A stretch of 64,000 nucleotides of DNA from a bacterium (GTDB lineage: Bacteria > Patescibacteriota > Minisyncoccia > Minisyncoccales > Minisyncoccaceae): assembly GCA_023228085.1 (NCBI GenBank), contig JALOBW010000001.1, forward strand, positions 186,001 through 250,000. The letters run 5' to 3'. Position 1 is the first letter of the stretch; the number at the start of each line of letters is the position of its first letter. The notes under the pieces are model-generated. The model was not told the DNA's origin. It was given only the letters and a program-made list of their open reading frames with translations, and did no database searches. Positions 18,547 to 27,829 of this stretch are shown here, piece by piece. Both the position numbers and the translations under genes were made by a program.

Positions 18547-18570
18547 AAATACCCCTAAAAGGGTATTTTT
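18547..18570 (+). terminator. Intrinsic terminator
   Basis: AAATACCC pairs with GGGTATTT around CTAAAA, with trailing T. Confidence 0.85.
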
Positions 18571-18592
18571 GATTTATTCTCTGGTCTCATTG

Positions 18593-18601
18593 TGGTATAA
18601 T
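18593..18601 (+). promoter_or_regulatory. Extended -10 promoter
   Basis: TGG followed by TATAAT (18596-18601). A second TATAAT at 18620-18625 lies only eight bases before the ATG. Confidence 0.5.
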
Positions 18602-18633
18602 TAATCCGTAAAACTCATATATAATTTAAATAA

Positions 18634-19614
18634 ATGAATTTCGAAAAAAGTTTTGAAGAAGAGTCTGAATATGAAAGTGGAGCAATGGAAACTAAAGCTT
18701 TGGGTGAAGATTTGGAAACGAATACGAATGAGGGTGAAGAAGGTAAAGAGAATAATATTTATACTGAAACACGAAAAATAGCTGAAGACCTTTTAGTCAA
18801 ATACAAGTTTTTTAATGAAGCAGACGTAGTTGAAATATCTCCCGAAGAAATTGCTGAAAATGTTCCTGTTTTCGCTTCTCCTGGCTGGGGGGTTAGCCCA
18901 GAAGCTTGGAGCGATTCTTTGAAGATTATTGCAGAAGAGGGCGAGAGGAAAGTGGTGACGGCGAATTTTACAAGAGAAGAGATTATTAATGAAGAAGAGG
19001 GAGCGGATATTCCTGCATCGGAATTGCAAAAAGCTTTAGCGATAATAGACATATTAAATAGTAAGGGGCTGGAAGAGGTTGATGGTATCGGGCATTCTGA
19101 AGGGGGATTAAATCTTGCTATTGCGGCTAGTCTATTCCCAGAAAAGTTTCGGAATCTTGTATTTGTTTCACCTGCGGGGTCAATAGATATTTCGAGGGAA
19201 GAATTGGTAAAAAGGTTTGCAATCGATGAAGGAATAGAGGAAATGAAAGGAATGGATAAAGGTAAGATACTTTCTTTTAAAACATATTTAAAAGCGATTG
19301 TTGGAAGTTTTTTAAAAAACCCAATTCTTTCACACAAAGAAGTTGATGCGATGACCAAGCTTGATATTTTTGAAATGACTAAATGGTTAAAGGAAAAAGG
19401 GGTTGATGTTGGATTTGTTGCTGGAGCTAATGATCAAGTATTTAAGATGGATGAAATAAATAAAAAAGTAGGAGTAAATAATATTGATAATTACCTCACA
19501 ACAAAAGGTAATCATGGATCGTTGATATTCGATTCGCAACACGCAACGCTCGCAGGAAATCTTCTTCATAATATGAAAATGAAGAAAGTCTGGAAAAATG
19601 ATAATAAAAGCTAA
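18634..19614 (+). CDS. Alpha/beta hydrolase, paralogue 2
   Basis: Paralogue of the hydrolase at 15439, with the same order of motifs: PVFASPGW, the nucleophile elbow GHSEGG (Ser155), GANDQVF (Asp267) and TKGNHGS (His294). The N-terminal 50 residues are strongly acidic (Glu-rich) and disordered-looking. No signal peptide. Because it has its own promoter and terminator, it is not simply part of the ATPase operon. The duplication around a P-type ATPase suggests a linked role, but the substrate is unknown. Confidence 0.8.
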   Translation: MNFEKSFEEESEYESGAMETKALGEDLETNTNEGEEGKENNIYTETRKIAEDLLVKYKFFNEADVVEISPEEIAENVPVFASPGWGVSPEAWSDSLKIIAEEGERKVVTANFTREEIINEEEGADIPASELQKALAIIDILNSKGLEEVDGIGHSEGGLNLAIAASLFPEKFRNLVFVSPAGSIDISREELVKRFAIDEGIEEMKGMDKGKILSFKTYLKAIVGSFLKNPILSHKEVDAMTKLDIFEMTKWLKEKGVDVGFVAGANDQVFKMDEINKKVGVNNIDNYLTTKGNHGSLIFDSQHATLAGNLLHNMKMKKVWKNDNKS

Positions 19615-19635
19615 AAACGCCAAGGGGCGTTTTTA
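19614..19635 (+). terminator. Intrinsic terminator
   Basis: AAAACGCC pairs with GGCGTTTT around AAGG, then a T-rich tail. Confidence 0.85.
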
Positions 19636-19711
19636 TTTTGCTTGATATTTGTTAATTTGTGATGGTGGTAGTTCTTCCTTAAGTTATATTTTTGTGGTAA
19701 ATATTTAATAT

Positions 19712-20806
19712 ATGCATGATTCAATTTTAGAAAATTTTGGATATAATGATTTTTTTGAATCTAATCGGAAAACGTTAGGATTAAGCGAATTTGATGTTGC
19801 AAGAGTAATATCTGAACACAAAGGAGCTTATGAATTAATAAATCAAAATGGTAAGTTTTTGGCGAAAATTACTGGAAAGCAAATGTTTAATGCTGAATCA
19901 AGAGAAGATTATCCTGCTGTTGGGGATTGGACTCTAATGAAGGATCTGGGAAATAAACAAGCCGTAATATTTGGAATTTTACCTAGAAAAACTGTAATAA
20001 AAAGAATTTATGGGGACAAGGATAGGCTTGGCAATAAAAACGATGTTCAAATAATCGCGACAAACATTGATACAGCTTTCATTGTTGAAGCGGTAAATAG
20101 AGACTATAATCTTAATCGTTTTGAAAGGTATTTTGCTATCGTAAGAAACCAGGAGATAACACCAGTAATTATTCTTAATAAAGCAGACTTAATTCCAAAA
20201 AATGATTTAGGTTTAATCGTTGCGGAGATAAAAGGCAGATTTAAAGATGTGGACATTATATTAACTAGTACTTTAAACGACGAGGGGCTAAATGAATTAA
20301 CGTCTTACATTGAGAAAGGTAAAACATATTGCTTTCTTGGATCTTCGGGAGTAGGTAAGTCTTCTTTAATAAACAAACTTTTAGAAAATAATATTATTAA
20401 GGTTGGTGATATAAGTGAGTATAGTGATCGTGGAAAACATACAACAACTAGTAGAGAAATGTATTTTCTTAAAAATGGCGGAATAGTAATTGATAATCCA
20501 GGTATAAGAGAGGTGGGGATTAGTGACATTAGCAGTGGAGTAAATGATATTTTTAATGAAATCATTGAGCTTGGAAAAAAGTGCAAGTTTAGGAATTGTA
20601 CCCACACAAATGAATCTGGTTGCGAAATACTCAAAGCGCTTGAAGAAGGAAGACTTGATAAACAGAAGTATTTTAATTTTTTGAACATAGGGAAAGAATT
20701 AAACTATTTTGATATGTCTAAGCTTGAGAAAAGGAAAAAAGAAAAAGATTTTGGGAAATTTATAAACAAAGTAAAAAAAGATTTAAAAAACAGAGGAAAA
20801 TACTAA
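19712..20806 (+). CDS. rsgA: Ribosome small-subunit maturation GTPase RsgA
   Basis: A circularly permuted GTPase that checks 30S subunit maturation. An OB-fold N-terminus is followed by the permuted G-domain: LNKADLI (G4) precedes GSSGVGKSSLIN (G1 P-loop), then DNPGIRE (G3). The C-terminal zinc site follows (CKFRNCTHTNESGC). At 364 residues it is slightly longer than usual because of an N-terminal extension. It is a single gene. Confidence 0.96.
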   Translation: MHDSILENFGYNDFFESNRKTLGLSEFDVARVISEHKGAYELINQNGKFLAKITGKQMFNAESREDYPAVGDWTLMKDLGNKQAVIFGILPRKTVIKRIYGDKDRLGNKNDVQIIATNIDTAFIVEAVNRDYNLNRFERYFAIVRNQEITPVIILNKADLIPKNDLGLIVAEIKGRFKDVDIILTSTLNDEGLNELTSYIEKGKTYCFLGSSGVGKSSLINKLLENNIIKVGDISEYSDRGKHTTTSREMYFLKNGGIVIDNPGIREVGISDISSGVNDIFNEIIELGKKCKFRNCTHTNESGCEILKALEEGRLDKQKYFNFLNIGKELNYFDMSKLEKRKKEKDFGKFINKVKKDLKNRGKY

Positions 20807-20898
20807 AATTGTGATTTGATTGTCTAAAAATAGCTTCTCAAAATTGTATATTACAATATTTATGATAAAATGAATTTATAATCATAAAACACTTTACA

Positions 20899-23691
20899 AT
20901 GTCTAAAACAAGTGCATTTACATTGGTGGAGATACTGTTGGCTATTGTTTTGATTGGTATAATTTCTACTATTATTTATACCAACCTTGCTAAAAACTCT
21001 AACTACGAAGCAAAAATAACAAAAGCAAAAGCTTTTGCTACTTCTGTACCTCTATCTCTTCCAACTAGCTTTCTTGCAAATTGGAAATTAGAAGGTTCTG
21101 GCTCATCTGGAAGCAGTGTAGTAGCTGCAGACCTATTAGACTCATGGAGTAATAATAGTGGAACATCTGTTTCGGGAGCTACTATTCTTGATAGCAAAGA
21201 TTGTATGTTCGGAAAATGTATTTTATTTGATGGAACGGGAGGAATAGCTACTGGGTCGTCCAGCGGACTATTTAATGGAAGATCAAATTGGACTCTTTCT
21301 GCATGGATAAAACCAGATAGCGATGGTGGGAAGGACTGTTTTTATTCTGAAGGAAATGGAAGTGCTAATATCTTTAGTGCTTGTGTCACTAGTGACAATA
21401 ATCTTATGGTGTCTCTTTATCGTAGTGGAAGAGTTGATGAAATATCAACCAATGTTTCTCAAAAAATAGAGAGAGGAAAATGGAACTATGTAGTTATTAG
21501 CTTGGAGAAAGGGGATTTGCCAGGAGCCTTAAAATTTTGGATTAATGGTGATCTTGTATTTACCTCAACAAGTCAAGCAAGAACGGACACAGTAAGTACG
21601 ACCGATATTGTGGAGAGAATCGGAGTTGGATTTAATAGTAATGATAGATTTAAAGGGGCAATAGATGATATTCAGGTATACAGCGATTATGTACCTTCAG
21701 CAGCTGTTGCTGGAACTATAGTAATGAAACTTGTTAGTATTGCAATAACTACTCCAGCTTCAAAATTAAACTATGCTATTGGAGAAACTATTGATATTAA
21801 TGGGCTTGTTGTGACAGGTACTTATAGTGATTCAAGTACAAAAGTTGAATCATTAACGGCAGATAATATTACCGGATTTAACAGCAGTAATCCAGCTGAG
21901 AATCAAACTTTAACTATAAATATTTCTGGAAAAACCACAACTTATGGTATAAATGTTATTCCAGCTGTTCCCCAAAATCTTGCTTGTGGTGGAGCTACTG
22001 GAACAAGTATTTCCTGTAGTTGGGATTTTGTTTCTGGAACGGGAATAACATATAAAATTAGGAGAAATAATAATGATGCTAATACAGTGACTTCGTCTAC
22101 TAAGCCAATCTATGATACTGGGCTAACATGTAATACTTCCTATTCATATGAAATAAGTGCGTGTATTGGCAGTGTGTGTTCTAATTATTCTGCTTCTACT
22201 TCTGCTTCAACATCGGTATGTCCTCCACCTATTCCTACTAACTTTGCATGTATTGCAAATTCATCAACCGAAATTGCTTGTAGCTGGACAGGAAGTTCTA
22301 GTGCTACTACATACGAGTTGCAGAGAAACGGAACGACAATTCAAGATACATCCGCAGTATCAAAAACGGACTCTGGACTTACTTGTGGAACTAGCTATGA
22401 CTATCAAGTAAGGGCAAAAAATGCTGGAGGTGAATCGGCTTGGGTAGCAACGAGTCCGGTAGGAACTACAACAAATGTATGTGTTCCTGATGTTCCATCA
22501 ACACTAACATGTACAGGAATATCTGCCAGTCAAATAGATTGTTCATGGAGTACTTCTACTAATGCTGCCACATACGAATTGCAAAGAAATGGAGTCACTA
22601 TCCAAAACACTTCTGCGACTACAAGAAATGATACTGGAATTTTGTGCAATACTTATAACTATCAAGTAAGGGCATGTAATAATGCTGGAGGATGTTCGGA
22701 ATGGAAAACAACAACTGGAGCTACCAGTCAATGCTATGCATGGACACAGATTGATGCAAATGGTGGTTGTTCTTCTGGTACGCTTGGAGCATTGACCGCT
22801 TCTTCTGATTTATCTAAAGCATATTTTTATACATGTAATCCTTATAGAGTAGTCATCCTTACAAATGGAAATACTGTCACTTATTCTACTTCTAGTGGGT
22901 TAATAGCAGAGGGTAGGGCAACTACTTCAACTGGTAATATTGTTTTTTCGGGTGATAGCGATTATAACAGTAATAATACGATTTATAAATCAACTGATTA
23001 TGGAGTTTCATGGACAAAACTAACAACGCCATATTCCGGTGGGGTTTATGGATTATGGGCAAGAATTGCAACATCTTCTGATGCTTCAAGAATATATACG
23101 GCAGCTTATCAAGAAGTGCCTCCGGCAAGTGGCGGTAGATTGTTTACTTCAACAAACCAGGGCTCTAGCTGGACCGAACTAAGACCAAATGGTGATGCAG
23201 GCTATGGCTGGATAGTATTAAACACCTCCACAGATGGTTCTAGGGTGTATGCGGGTTCTTTTCAGGGAAATTTATATACATCTTCGGATTATGGAAATAG
23301 TTGGACGTTAATAAATAATGGAGCTTATAAAATGGTTTCTTCTTCGGATGGATCCAAATTACTTCTTTTAAAATACGTGGATAGTAGATATAGAATATAT
23401 AAGTCTTCAGATTATGGATCAACATGGACCGAAGTAAAACCAGCAGGAGATTCTGGTTATTGGTGGTATACTGTGGCAATGTCTAACGATGGTACAAGAA
23501 TGCTTGCTGGTATAAATCCTGGAAGTGGAAGCAAACTTTATCAATCATTAGACTCTGGGGCTACTTGGGTTGACGCGACTCCAGTAGTCAGTCCTACTGA
23601 CGGATGGGTAAGTAGTGTAATTTCTAATGATGGAACAAAAGCAATTGTTTTAGGTAATAAAAATACATATTATGGAGTTTTTCTCCCTTAA
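20899..23691 (+). CDS. Giant pilin-like surface protein with LamG, FN3 and BNR-like repeats
   Basis: The N-terminus SAFTLVEILLAIVLIGI is a type IV prepilin-like sequence with the conserved Glu five residues into the mature helix, but Ala rather than Gly before the cleavage site. Then come a LamG/concanavalin-like domain (about 55-270), an Ig-like domain (about 280-355), three fibronectin type III-like modules with paired cysteines (about 360-610), and a beta-propeller-like region of BNR/sialidase-type repeats (YKSTDYGVSWTKL, YTSSDYGNSWTLI, YQSLDSGATWVDA). At 930 residues it is far larger than a pilin. A surface adhesin carried or anchored by the type IV pilus system is likely. Confidence 0.75.
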   Translation: MSKTSAFTLVEILLAIVLIGIISTIIYTNLAKNSNYEAKITKAKAFATSVPLSLPTSFLANWKLEGSGSSGSSVVAADLLDSWSNNSGTSVSGATILDSKDCMFGKCILFDGTGGIATGSSSGLFNGRSNWTLSAWIKPDSDGGKDCFYSEGNGSANIFSACVTSDNNLMVSLYRSGRVDEISTNVSQKIERGKWNYVVISLEKGDLPGALKFWINGDLVFTSTSQARTDTVSTTDIVERIGVGFNSNDRFKGAIDDIQVYSDYVPSAAVAGTIVMKLVSIAITTPASKLNYAIGETIDINGLVVTGTYSDSSTKVESLTADNITGFNSSNPAENQTLTINISGKTTTYGINVIPAVPQNLACGGATGTSISCSWDFVSGTGITYKIRRNNNDANTVTSSTKPIYDTGLTCNTSYSYEISACIGSVCSNYSASTSASTSVCPPPIPTNFACIANSSTEIACSWTGSSSATTYELQRNGTTIQDTSAVSKTDSGLTCGTSYDYQVRAKNAGGESAWVATSPVGTTTNVCVPDVPSTLTCTGISASQIDCSWSTSTNAATYELQRNGVTIQNTSATTRNDTGILCNTYNYQVRACNNAGGCSEWKTTTGATSQCYAWTQIDANGGCSSGTLGALTASSDLSKAYFYTCNPYRVVILTNGNTVTYSTSSGLIAEGRATTSTGNIVFSGDSDYNSNNTIYKSTDYGVSWTKLTTPYSGGVYGLWARIATSSDASRIYTAAYQEVPPASGGRLFTSTNQGSSWTELRPNGDAGYGWIVLNTSTDGSRVYAGSFQGNLYTSSDYGNSWTLINNGAYKMVSSSDGSKLLLLKYVDSRYRIYKSSDYGSTWTEVKPAGDSGYWWYTVAMSNDGTRMLAGINPGSGSKLYQSLDSGATWVDATPVVSPTDGWVSSVISNDGTKAIVLGNKNTYYGVFLP

Positions 23692-23713
23692 AGAATTATT
23701 ATAAATTTTAATT

Positions 23714-23745
23714 AAAGAACCGATAGAAATGTCGGTTCTTTTTTT
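23714..23745 (+). terminator. Intrinsic terminator
   Basis: AAAGAACCGA pairs perfectly with TCGGTTCTTT around TAGAAATG, followed by T. Confidence 0.9.
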
Positions 23746-23773
23746 GACATTTATATTACATAATGATTATACT
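23744..23773 (+). promoter_or_regulatory. Promoter, consensus -35
   Basis: TTGACA (23744-23749), an 18-base spacer and TATACT (23768-23773), directly abutting the preceding terminator. Confidence 0.7.
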
Positions 23774-23801
23774 AAGTTAGTAGTTTAAAGGGGTATTTGA
23801 A

Positions 23802-24386
23802 ATGAAGATTTTTGTAGGAGTTCCACGAGAAGATCCTAATTTGGCTTCAATACTGAAAAATGAATGTCAGCCCAAGCTTATGTTTGGCAGTACTATTTTT
23901 CAATTGGGAGATATAGGATGGTCATCGGAGAAGTATAGTTTTAAAATCCCAGAAGTTCTTTTAAACGAACCAGAACTAAAACCTTTTGTAATGTGCAGCG
24001 ATGGAGAAGAAAAAGAATACTGCTGGTTTTACTTCGGAATTAATGGTGAGAGATTATATCCTTTTCATTTTTCTAAAAAGAAAAAAATCTTTACCTATAT
24101 TGTTCCTGATGGAGTAAACAGTTTTATTTTTTACTACGACGAGAGTTTTTCTTTATTTCAGTTTGCTGTTCGCCGTAAGCGAGATGTTTTATTTCTGCAG
24201 CGTAAAACAAAGTGGTTTGGTTTTGTTGGAGAAACTATTCCAGACACATTATGGAGACTGGAGCCCATGATAAATTTGGCTTTTAAGATTTATCACACAA
24301 AGAATCTTTCACCGCCAGATGAAGTTTTTACGTTGATACCTTTTGATTATGATGAAGATAGTGACGATGGACAAAAAATTACTTAA
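23802..24386 (+). CDS. Unknown protein
   Basis: 194 residues, cytoplasmic by the absence of a signal or membrane helix. Aromatic-rich (YCWFYFGI, FIFYYDESFSLFQF) with mixed alpha/beta character and an acidic end. I do not recognise the family. It has its own consensus promoter, an AAGGGG ribosome site and its own terminator. Confidence 0.5.
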   Translation: MKIFVGVPREDPNLASILKNECQPKLMFGSTIFQLGDIGWSSEKYSFKIPEVLLNEPELKPFVMCSDGEEKEYCWFYFGINGERLYPFHFSKKKKIFTYIVPDGVNSFIFYYDESFSLFQFAVRRKRDVLFLQRKTKWFGFVGETIPDTLWRLEPMINLAFKIYHTKNLSPPDEVFTLIPFDYDEDSDDGQKIT

Positions 24387-24413
24387 TAGGTTTTACAATA
24401 ACCTATTTTTTTA
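24385..24413 (+). terminator. Intrinsic terminator
   Basis: AATAGGTT pairs with AACCTATT around TTACAAT, followed by seven T. It overlaps the preceding stop codon. Confidence 0.85.
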
Positions 24414-24448
24414 TTGTTATTTTCTGTTTACTGTGATAATTTTACTAT

Positions 24449-24916
24449 ATGAAAAACAAATTGCCATATAATGAACAGCTTGATAGAGTGAAACGCTTAA
24501 GGGATGATCTTAACCGATTTTCTGTTGCAACTGATGAGAATTTTAACATGGCAATAGATGCCTTTACCTCTTTTTTTATACAGTGTTATCATCTGAAGGA
24601 CTGGTTAATTGATAGCAGATATGGAAGAATTGATATAGATATATTTGTTTCGCGAAGTCCATCATTATCTCTTTGTCGTGATATAGCAAACACGCAAAAA
24701 CACAAAAAACTTGATAAGTATGAACCACAGAATCATTTTGTAAATCATAAAGTAGGAGATATTCTTACTCCAATTATTGAGTATTATGATCCTTTTAGAG
24801 ATCAAAATAGATTTGGTATTGATGTGCAAGAATTTGATACTTTAGTTGACGTGGTAGATCTTGTCAAGCAATGTGTTGAGGATTGGGAAAGATTTCTTTA
24901 TATATATTCAATATGA
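24449..24916 (+). CDS. Unknown helical protein
   Basis: 155 residues, mostly alpha-helical by composition. The pairing of FFIQCYHLKDWLI with CRDIANTQKHKKL recalls a widespread family of small helical hypothetical proteins, possibly HEPN-like, but the exact R-x4-6-H RNase motif is not met. No function is assigned. Its stop codon overlaps the next start (ATGA), so the two are translationally coupled. A TGT-GATAAT extended -10 lies just before the start. Confidence 0.5.
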   Translation: MKNKLPYNEQLDRVKRLRDDLNRFSVATDENFNMAIDAFTSFFIQCYHLKDWLIDSRYGRIDIDIFVSRSPSLSLCRDIANTQKHKKLDKYEPQNHFVNHKVGDILTPIIEYYDPFRDQNRFGIDVQEFDTLVDVVDLVKQCVEDWERFLYIYSI

Positions 24917-25419
24917 AAAATAGAACAGTAGTTGTTAATGATAAAATGCAAAAAGGATATATCTATGAATTAGTTGAACCAATGGGGAAGAACTTTCATA
25001 AAGATTTTAAGCCTCAGTTAACTCCAAAAGAGATGCTAGAGATGGGTGTTTTTGGCGGAAAATATATGACAGATTGTAGAGATGAATTTCCCTCTGATTG
25101 GTATAAGAATGCAAAACTTTGCCCAAAAGAACACAAAAAAGAGCTTAATTATTTTGGAGTTAATGCGAGCCAACCGTTATCGGTTTGGCAGAAAAAAGGA
25201 TGGATACATATAGATGATCCTAGGGGTTGGTTTCAATGGTATTGTAGATATTATATGGGGCGAAGACATCCTGATGATTTGCGCCAAATTAAAAGATGGA
25301 ATGCAATGAAGCGTCACATTTATCAACTAAAAAAGAATTGCGTGATGGGTGATTTAAATTGTCGCACAGGGCAACGACAAGCCTTGCTTCATTGGGCTTA
25401 TGACTCAAGACATTTTTAA
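24913..25419 (+). CDS. Unknown conserved-looking protein
   Basis: 168 residues from the ATG that overlaps the preceding stop. The tail is rich in Trp, Tyr and Arg (GWIHIDDPRGWFQWYCRYYMG, then QRQALLHWAYDSRHF), with a Cys-Arg motif MTDCRDEFPSDWY. The pattern looks like a conserved widespread hypothetical family, but I cannot name it. Many aromatic and basic residues could suit nucleic-acid binding. It overlaps possible starts of the next gene (mltG). Confidence 0.5.
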   Translation: MKNRTVVVNDKMQKGYIYELVEPMGKNFHKDFKPQLTPKEMLEMGVFGGKYMTDCRDEFPSDWYKNAKLCPKEHKKELNYFGVNASQPLSVWQKKGWIHIDDPRGWFQWYCRYYMGRRHPDDLRQIKRWNAMKRHIYQLKKNCVMGDLNCRTGQRQALLHWAYDSRHF

Positions 25420-25438
25420 TTATTTAATAAAAACATTT

Positions 25439-26527
25439 ATGATTTTAAAAGTTAGAAAATTTTTTATATCTGTTGTAATGTTATTAGCATTAGGTTTTTT
25501 CCCGTTGAACGTCTTTGCTAATACGACAGCTGATGCTTCAAACGAGAATCAGGCATATTTTGTTATTGCTATTGATGAAGAAGAGGTAGATGTAGTTAAT
25601 TCTCTTTACGAAAAAAAGTTAATAAAAAATAAGGAAATATTTAATTTAATACTTGATATAGCGGGATTGCATAATAAATTAAAACCAGGTGGTTATAAAA
25701 TTGATAACAATTTGAATGAGTTGCAAGTTGTAAAAATATTGATTAGTGAGTCAGACTTAAAATGGATTGTAATTCCTGAAGGATATAGAAAAGAACAAAT
25801 TGCTGAAGTTTTGGCAAAAGAGTTAAGGTGGAAAGAAAAGCAAAAAATGGACTGGATATTCAAAACAACCGAAACTAAGCCCGAATATGCTGAAGGGGTT
25901 TATTTCCCTGATACTTATCTTATAAAGGCAAACGAAACAGGGGAGCAGATTGCTAAACGTATGATAAATAGATTTAATGAAAAATTTGCCCCTTACCAGG
26001 CTCAATTTCTTGAAAATGATATTAAGTGGACAACTGCTCTTAAGATAGCTTCTATAGTCCAAAGAGAAGCTGCTTCAAAAGAGGATATGCCACTCATTGC
26101 TGGGATAATCTGGAATAGGTTAGCAGATGATATGCGACTTGAAATAGATGCTAGTGTGCAGTATGTAAAAGATTCTTTAACTCATTCAAACGTAGAAGTG
26201 TGCCAAAAAAAGAATACTATTCTTTGGAGTAATAATTTATGTATGCAATCTGGAGTTATTGAAGCACCTTTTTTATATATTAGTAGTGGAGATTGGTGGA
26301 AACCAATAGCTAGCGAAGACAAAAAAATAAATTCTTCTTATAACTTATATTTGAATACAGGATTACCTCCAAAACCAATAGCTAATCCAGGTCTTAGCGC
26401 TATTGATTCAGTTTTAAATCCAGCAGTGACTGATTGTTTGTTTTATCTCCATGATAAAAACAAAAAAATTCATTGTGCAAAAACATACGATGAACATCTC
26501 AAAAATATAGAAACATATTTAAAGTAA
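25439..26527 (+). CDS. mltG: Endolytic transglycosylase MltG
   Basis: Cuts nascent peptidoglycan strands and so sets glycan length. A signal anchor (MILKVRKFFISVVMLLALGF) begins the protein at 25439; an in-frame ATG at 25400 would overlap the upstream gene and place charged residues before the anchor. The YceG domain carries ASIVQREAA with the catalytic Glu210, EIDASVQYVK and NTGLPPKPIANPGLSAIDSVLNP in parts. Length (362) is typical. No terminator is seen before the next small gene. Confidence 0.93.
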   Translation: MILKVRKFFISVVMLLALGFFPLNVFANTTADASNENQAYFVIAIDEEEVDVVNSLYEKKLIKNKEIFNLILDIAGLHNKLKPGGYKIDNNLNELQVVKILISESDLKWIVIPEGYRKEQIAEVLAKELRWKEKQKMDWIFKTTETKPEYAEGVYFPDTYLIKANETGEQIAKRMINRFNEKFAPYQAQFLENDIKWTTALKIASIVQREAASKEDMPLIAGIIWNRLADDMRLEIDASVQYVKDSLTHSNVEVCQKKNTILWSNNLCMQSGVIEAPFLYISSGDWWKPIASEDKKINSSYNLYLNTGLPPKPIANPGLSAIDSVLNPAVTDCLFYLHDKNKKIHCAKTYDEHLKNIETYLK

Positions 26528-26596
26528 TGTATAGTATTGTTGGAAATAAAATAGTATAATTATTAAAAGGTCGTTAGTGTCTTAAAAATTTAAAAT

Positions 26597-26797
26597 ATGG
26601 ATATTGCAATTGAAGCATTACGTCAAGTAGAAAGAAATTTTATTTATAACGGTATTTTAGCGATTCTATTTGGTGTGCTTATATTCATTTATCCTGATCT
26701 TTTGGCAATATTGGTTGGAATATTTTTTGTAATTTTGGGAGTCTTTAGTCTAGTTTTTGCCGTAAAGATAGGAAAGTATTCCAAGATAAAATTGTAA
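26597..26797 (+). CDS. Small two-helix membrane protein
   Basis: 66 residues with two hydrophobic helices (about 18-33 and 36-55), resembling half of a DUF308/HdeD-type unit (GILAILFGVLIFIYPDLLAI). A TATAAT at 26555-26560 may be its promoter. It ends in a family terminator. Function is unknown. Confidence 0.6.
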   Translation: MDIAIEALRQVERNFIYNGILAILFGVLIFIYPDLLAILVGIFFVILGVFSLVFAVKIGKYSKIKL

Positions 26798-26803
26798 TTC
26801 AAG

Positions 26804-26827
26804 AGACTGGCTTGCTGTCAGTCTTTT
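26804..26827 (+). terminator. Terminator, repeated family (copy C)
   Basis: AGACTGGC-TTGCT-GTCAGTCT followed by T. It shares the TTGCT loop and layout of copies at 10936 and 15191. Confidence 0.8.
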
Positions 26828-26837
26828 ATATAAAAAA

Positions 26838-27722
26838 ATGAAAAACGTAGCTATCTTAGTGTGTAATTTTGCCTCATTTACTGACGACATTATTGATAAA
26901 TATAATATTATTCCCATCTCTTCTAATCTTTATTGGCCAGAAATGGATTCATTAGTAGGAGAAAACATTTTTCAAAAAATGCGAGATGCTCTTAAGAAAG
27001 GACTAAACTCTAATCCTAAAACATCTCAGCCATCAATGGGAACATTCAAAAAATATTTTGAAGAAGCTTTGTCAAAAAACGATGAACTAATCTGTATTAC
27101 TATAAGTTCTAAGATTTCTGGTACTTACAATTCAGCACTGCAGACTAAAAAAATGTTTAATGAAGATAGTCAAAAGAAAATCCACATAATTGATTCAAAT
27201 AATATAGATGTAGCCGAAACACTTTTGGCAATCAAGGCAAGAGAAATAATAGAACAAGAGAGTGACATAAATAGTGCTATTCAAAAAATTGAGTCTTTTA
27301 TTCCTAAGTTATATTTCTATGGAATGACAGAGAACTCCGCACAAATGGAGGCTGGTGGAAGGATAAATCATCTTTTAGCAGTTTTATTGGAGCAGATGCA
27401 GAGGATGGGAATGAGACCAATACTTCATATGGAAAATGGTGAAGTTAAGGCGGCAAATTTAAAAATGAATGCAAGAGATACAGCTAGTGCCTTGTTTAGA
27501 CAATTTGAGGATGTAAACAAAAGTGAACTAATAAACAAAAAGAATTTTATGATTGCTATTAGTCACGCCGACAATATAAATGAGGCTGAAGAATTACGCG
27601 ATCTTTTTGAAAATAAATATCCAAATCAGGTGAAAGTATTTTTTACAAGTATGACGGGTATTTTTATTGGGTCACATGTTGGACCAGGAACTTTAATGTG
27701 TTGCACTTTACAAGAAAACTAG
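26838..27722 (+). CDS. DegV family lipid-binding protein
   Basis: DegV proteins bind a fatty acid between two domains and may hand it to fatty-acid kinase. Here the N-terminus has VCNFASFTDDIIDKY, then TSQPSMGTF (the lipid-binding TSQPS motif), ISSKISGTYNSA, and a C-terminal domain with SHADNINEAEEL. At 294 residues it is normal length. No FakA kinase is in the window. Confidence 0.92.
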   Translation: MKNVAILVCNFASFTDDIIDKYNIIPISSNLYWPEMDSLVGENIFQKMRDALKKGLNSNPKTSQPSMGTFKKYFEEALSKNDELICITISSKISGTYNSALQTKKMFNEDSQKKIHIIDSNNIDVAETLLAIKAREIIEQESDINSAIQKIESFIPKLYFYGMTENSAQMEAGGRINHLLAVLLEQMQRMGMRPILHMENGEVKAANLKMNARDTASALFRQFEDVNKSELINKKNFMIAISHADNINEAEELRDLFENKYPNQVKVFFTSMTGIFIGSHVGPGTLMCCTLQEN

Positions 27723-27763
27723 CAGAATGATAATATATAGATATAAATAATAAGTTTAAACAT

Positions 27764-27829
27764 ATGGCAAAGGGCAATAACTCTCAAAAAAAAGAGACAA
27801 AAAAACCTAAAAAAGATAAGAAAAAATAG
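27764..27829 (+). CDS. 21-residue lysine-rich protein
   Basis: A very small gene starting MAKGNNSQKKETKKPKK. It stands alone between degV and engB with its own strong terminator overlapping the stop codon, which argues for expression. It resembles tiny basic proteins found in other bacteria and probably binds nucleic acid or ribosomes. No clear Shine-Dalgarno sequence is present. Too short for similarity to be certain. Confidence 0.55.
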   Translation: MAKGNNSQKKETKKPKKDKKK

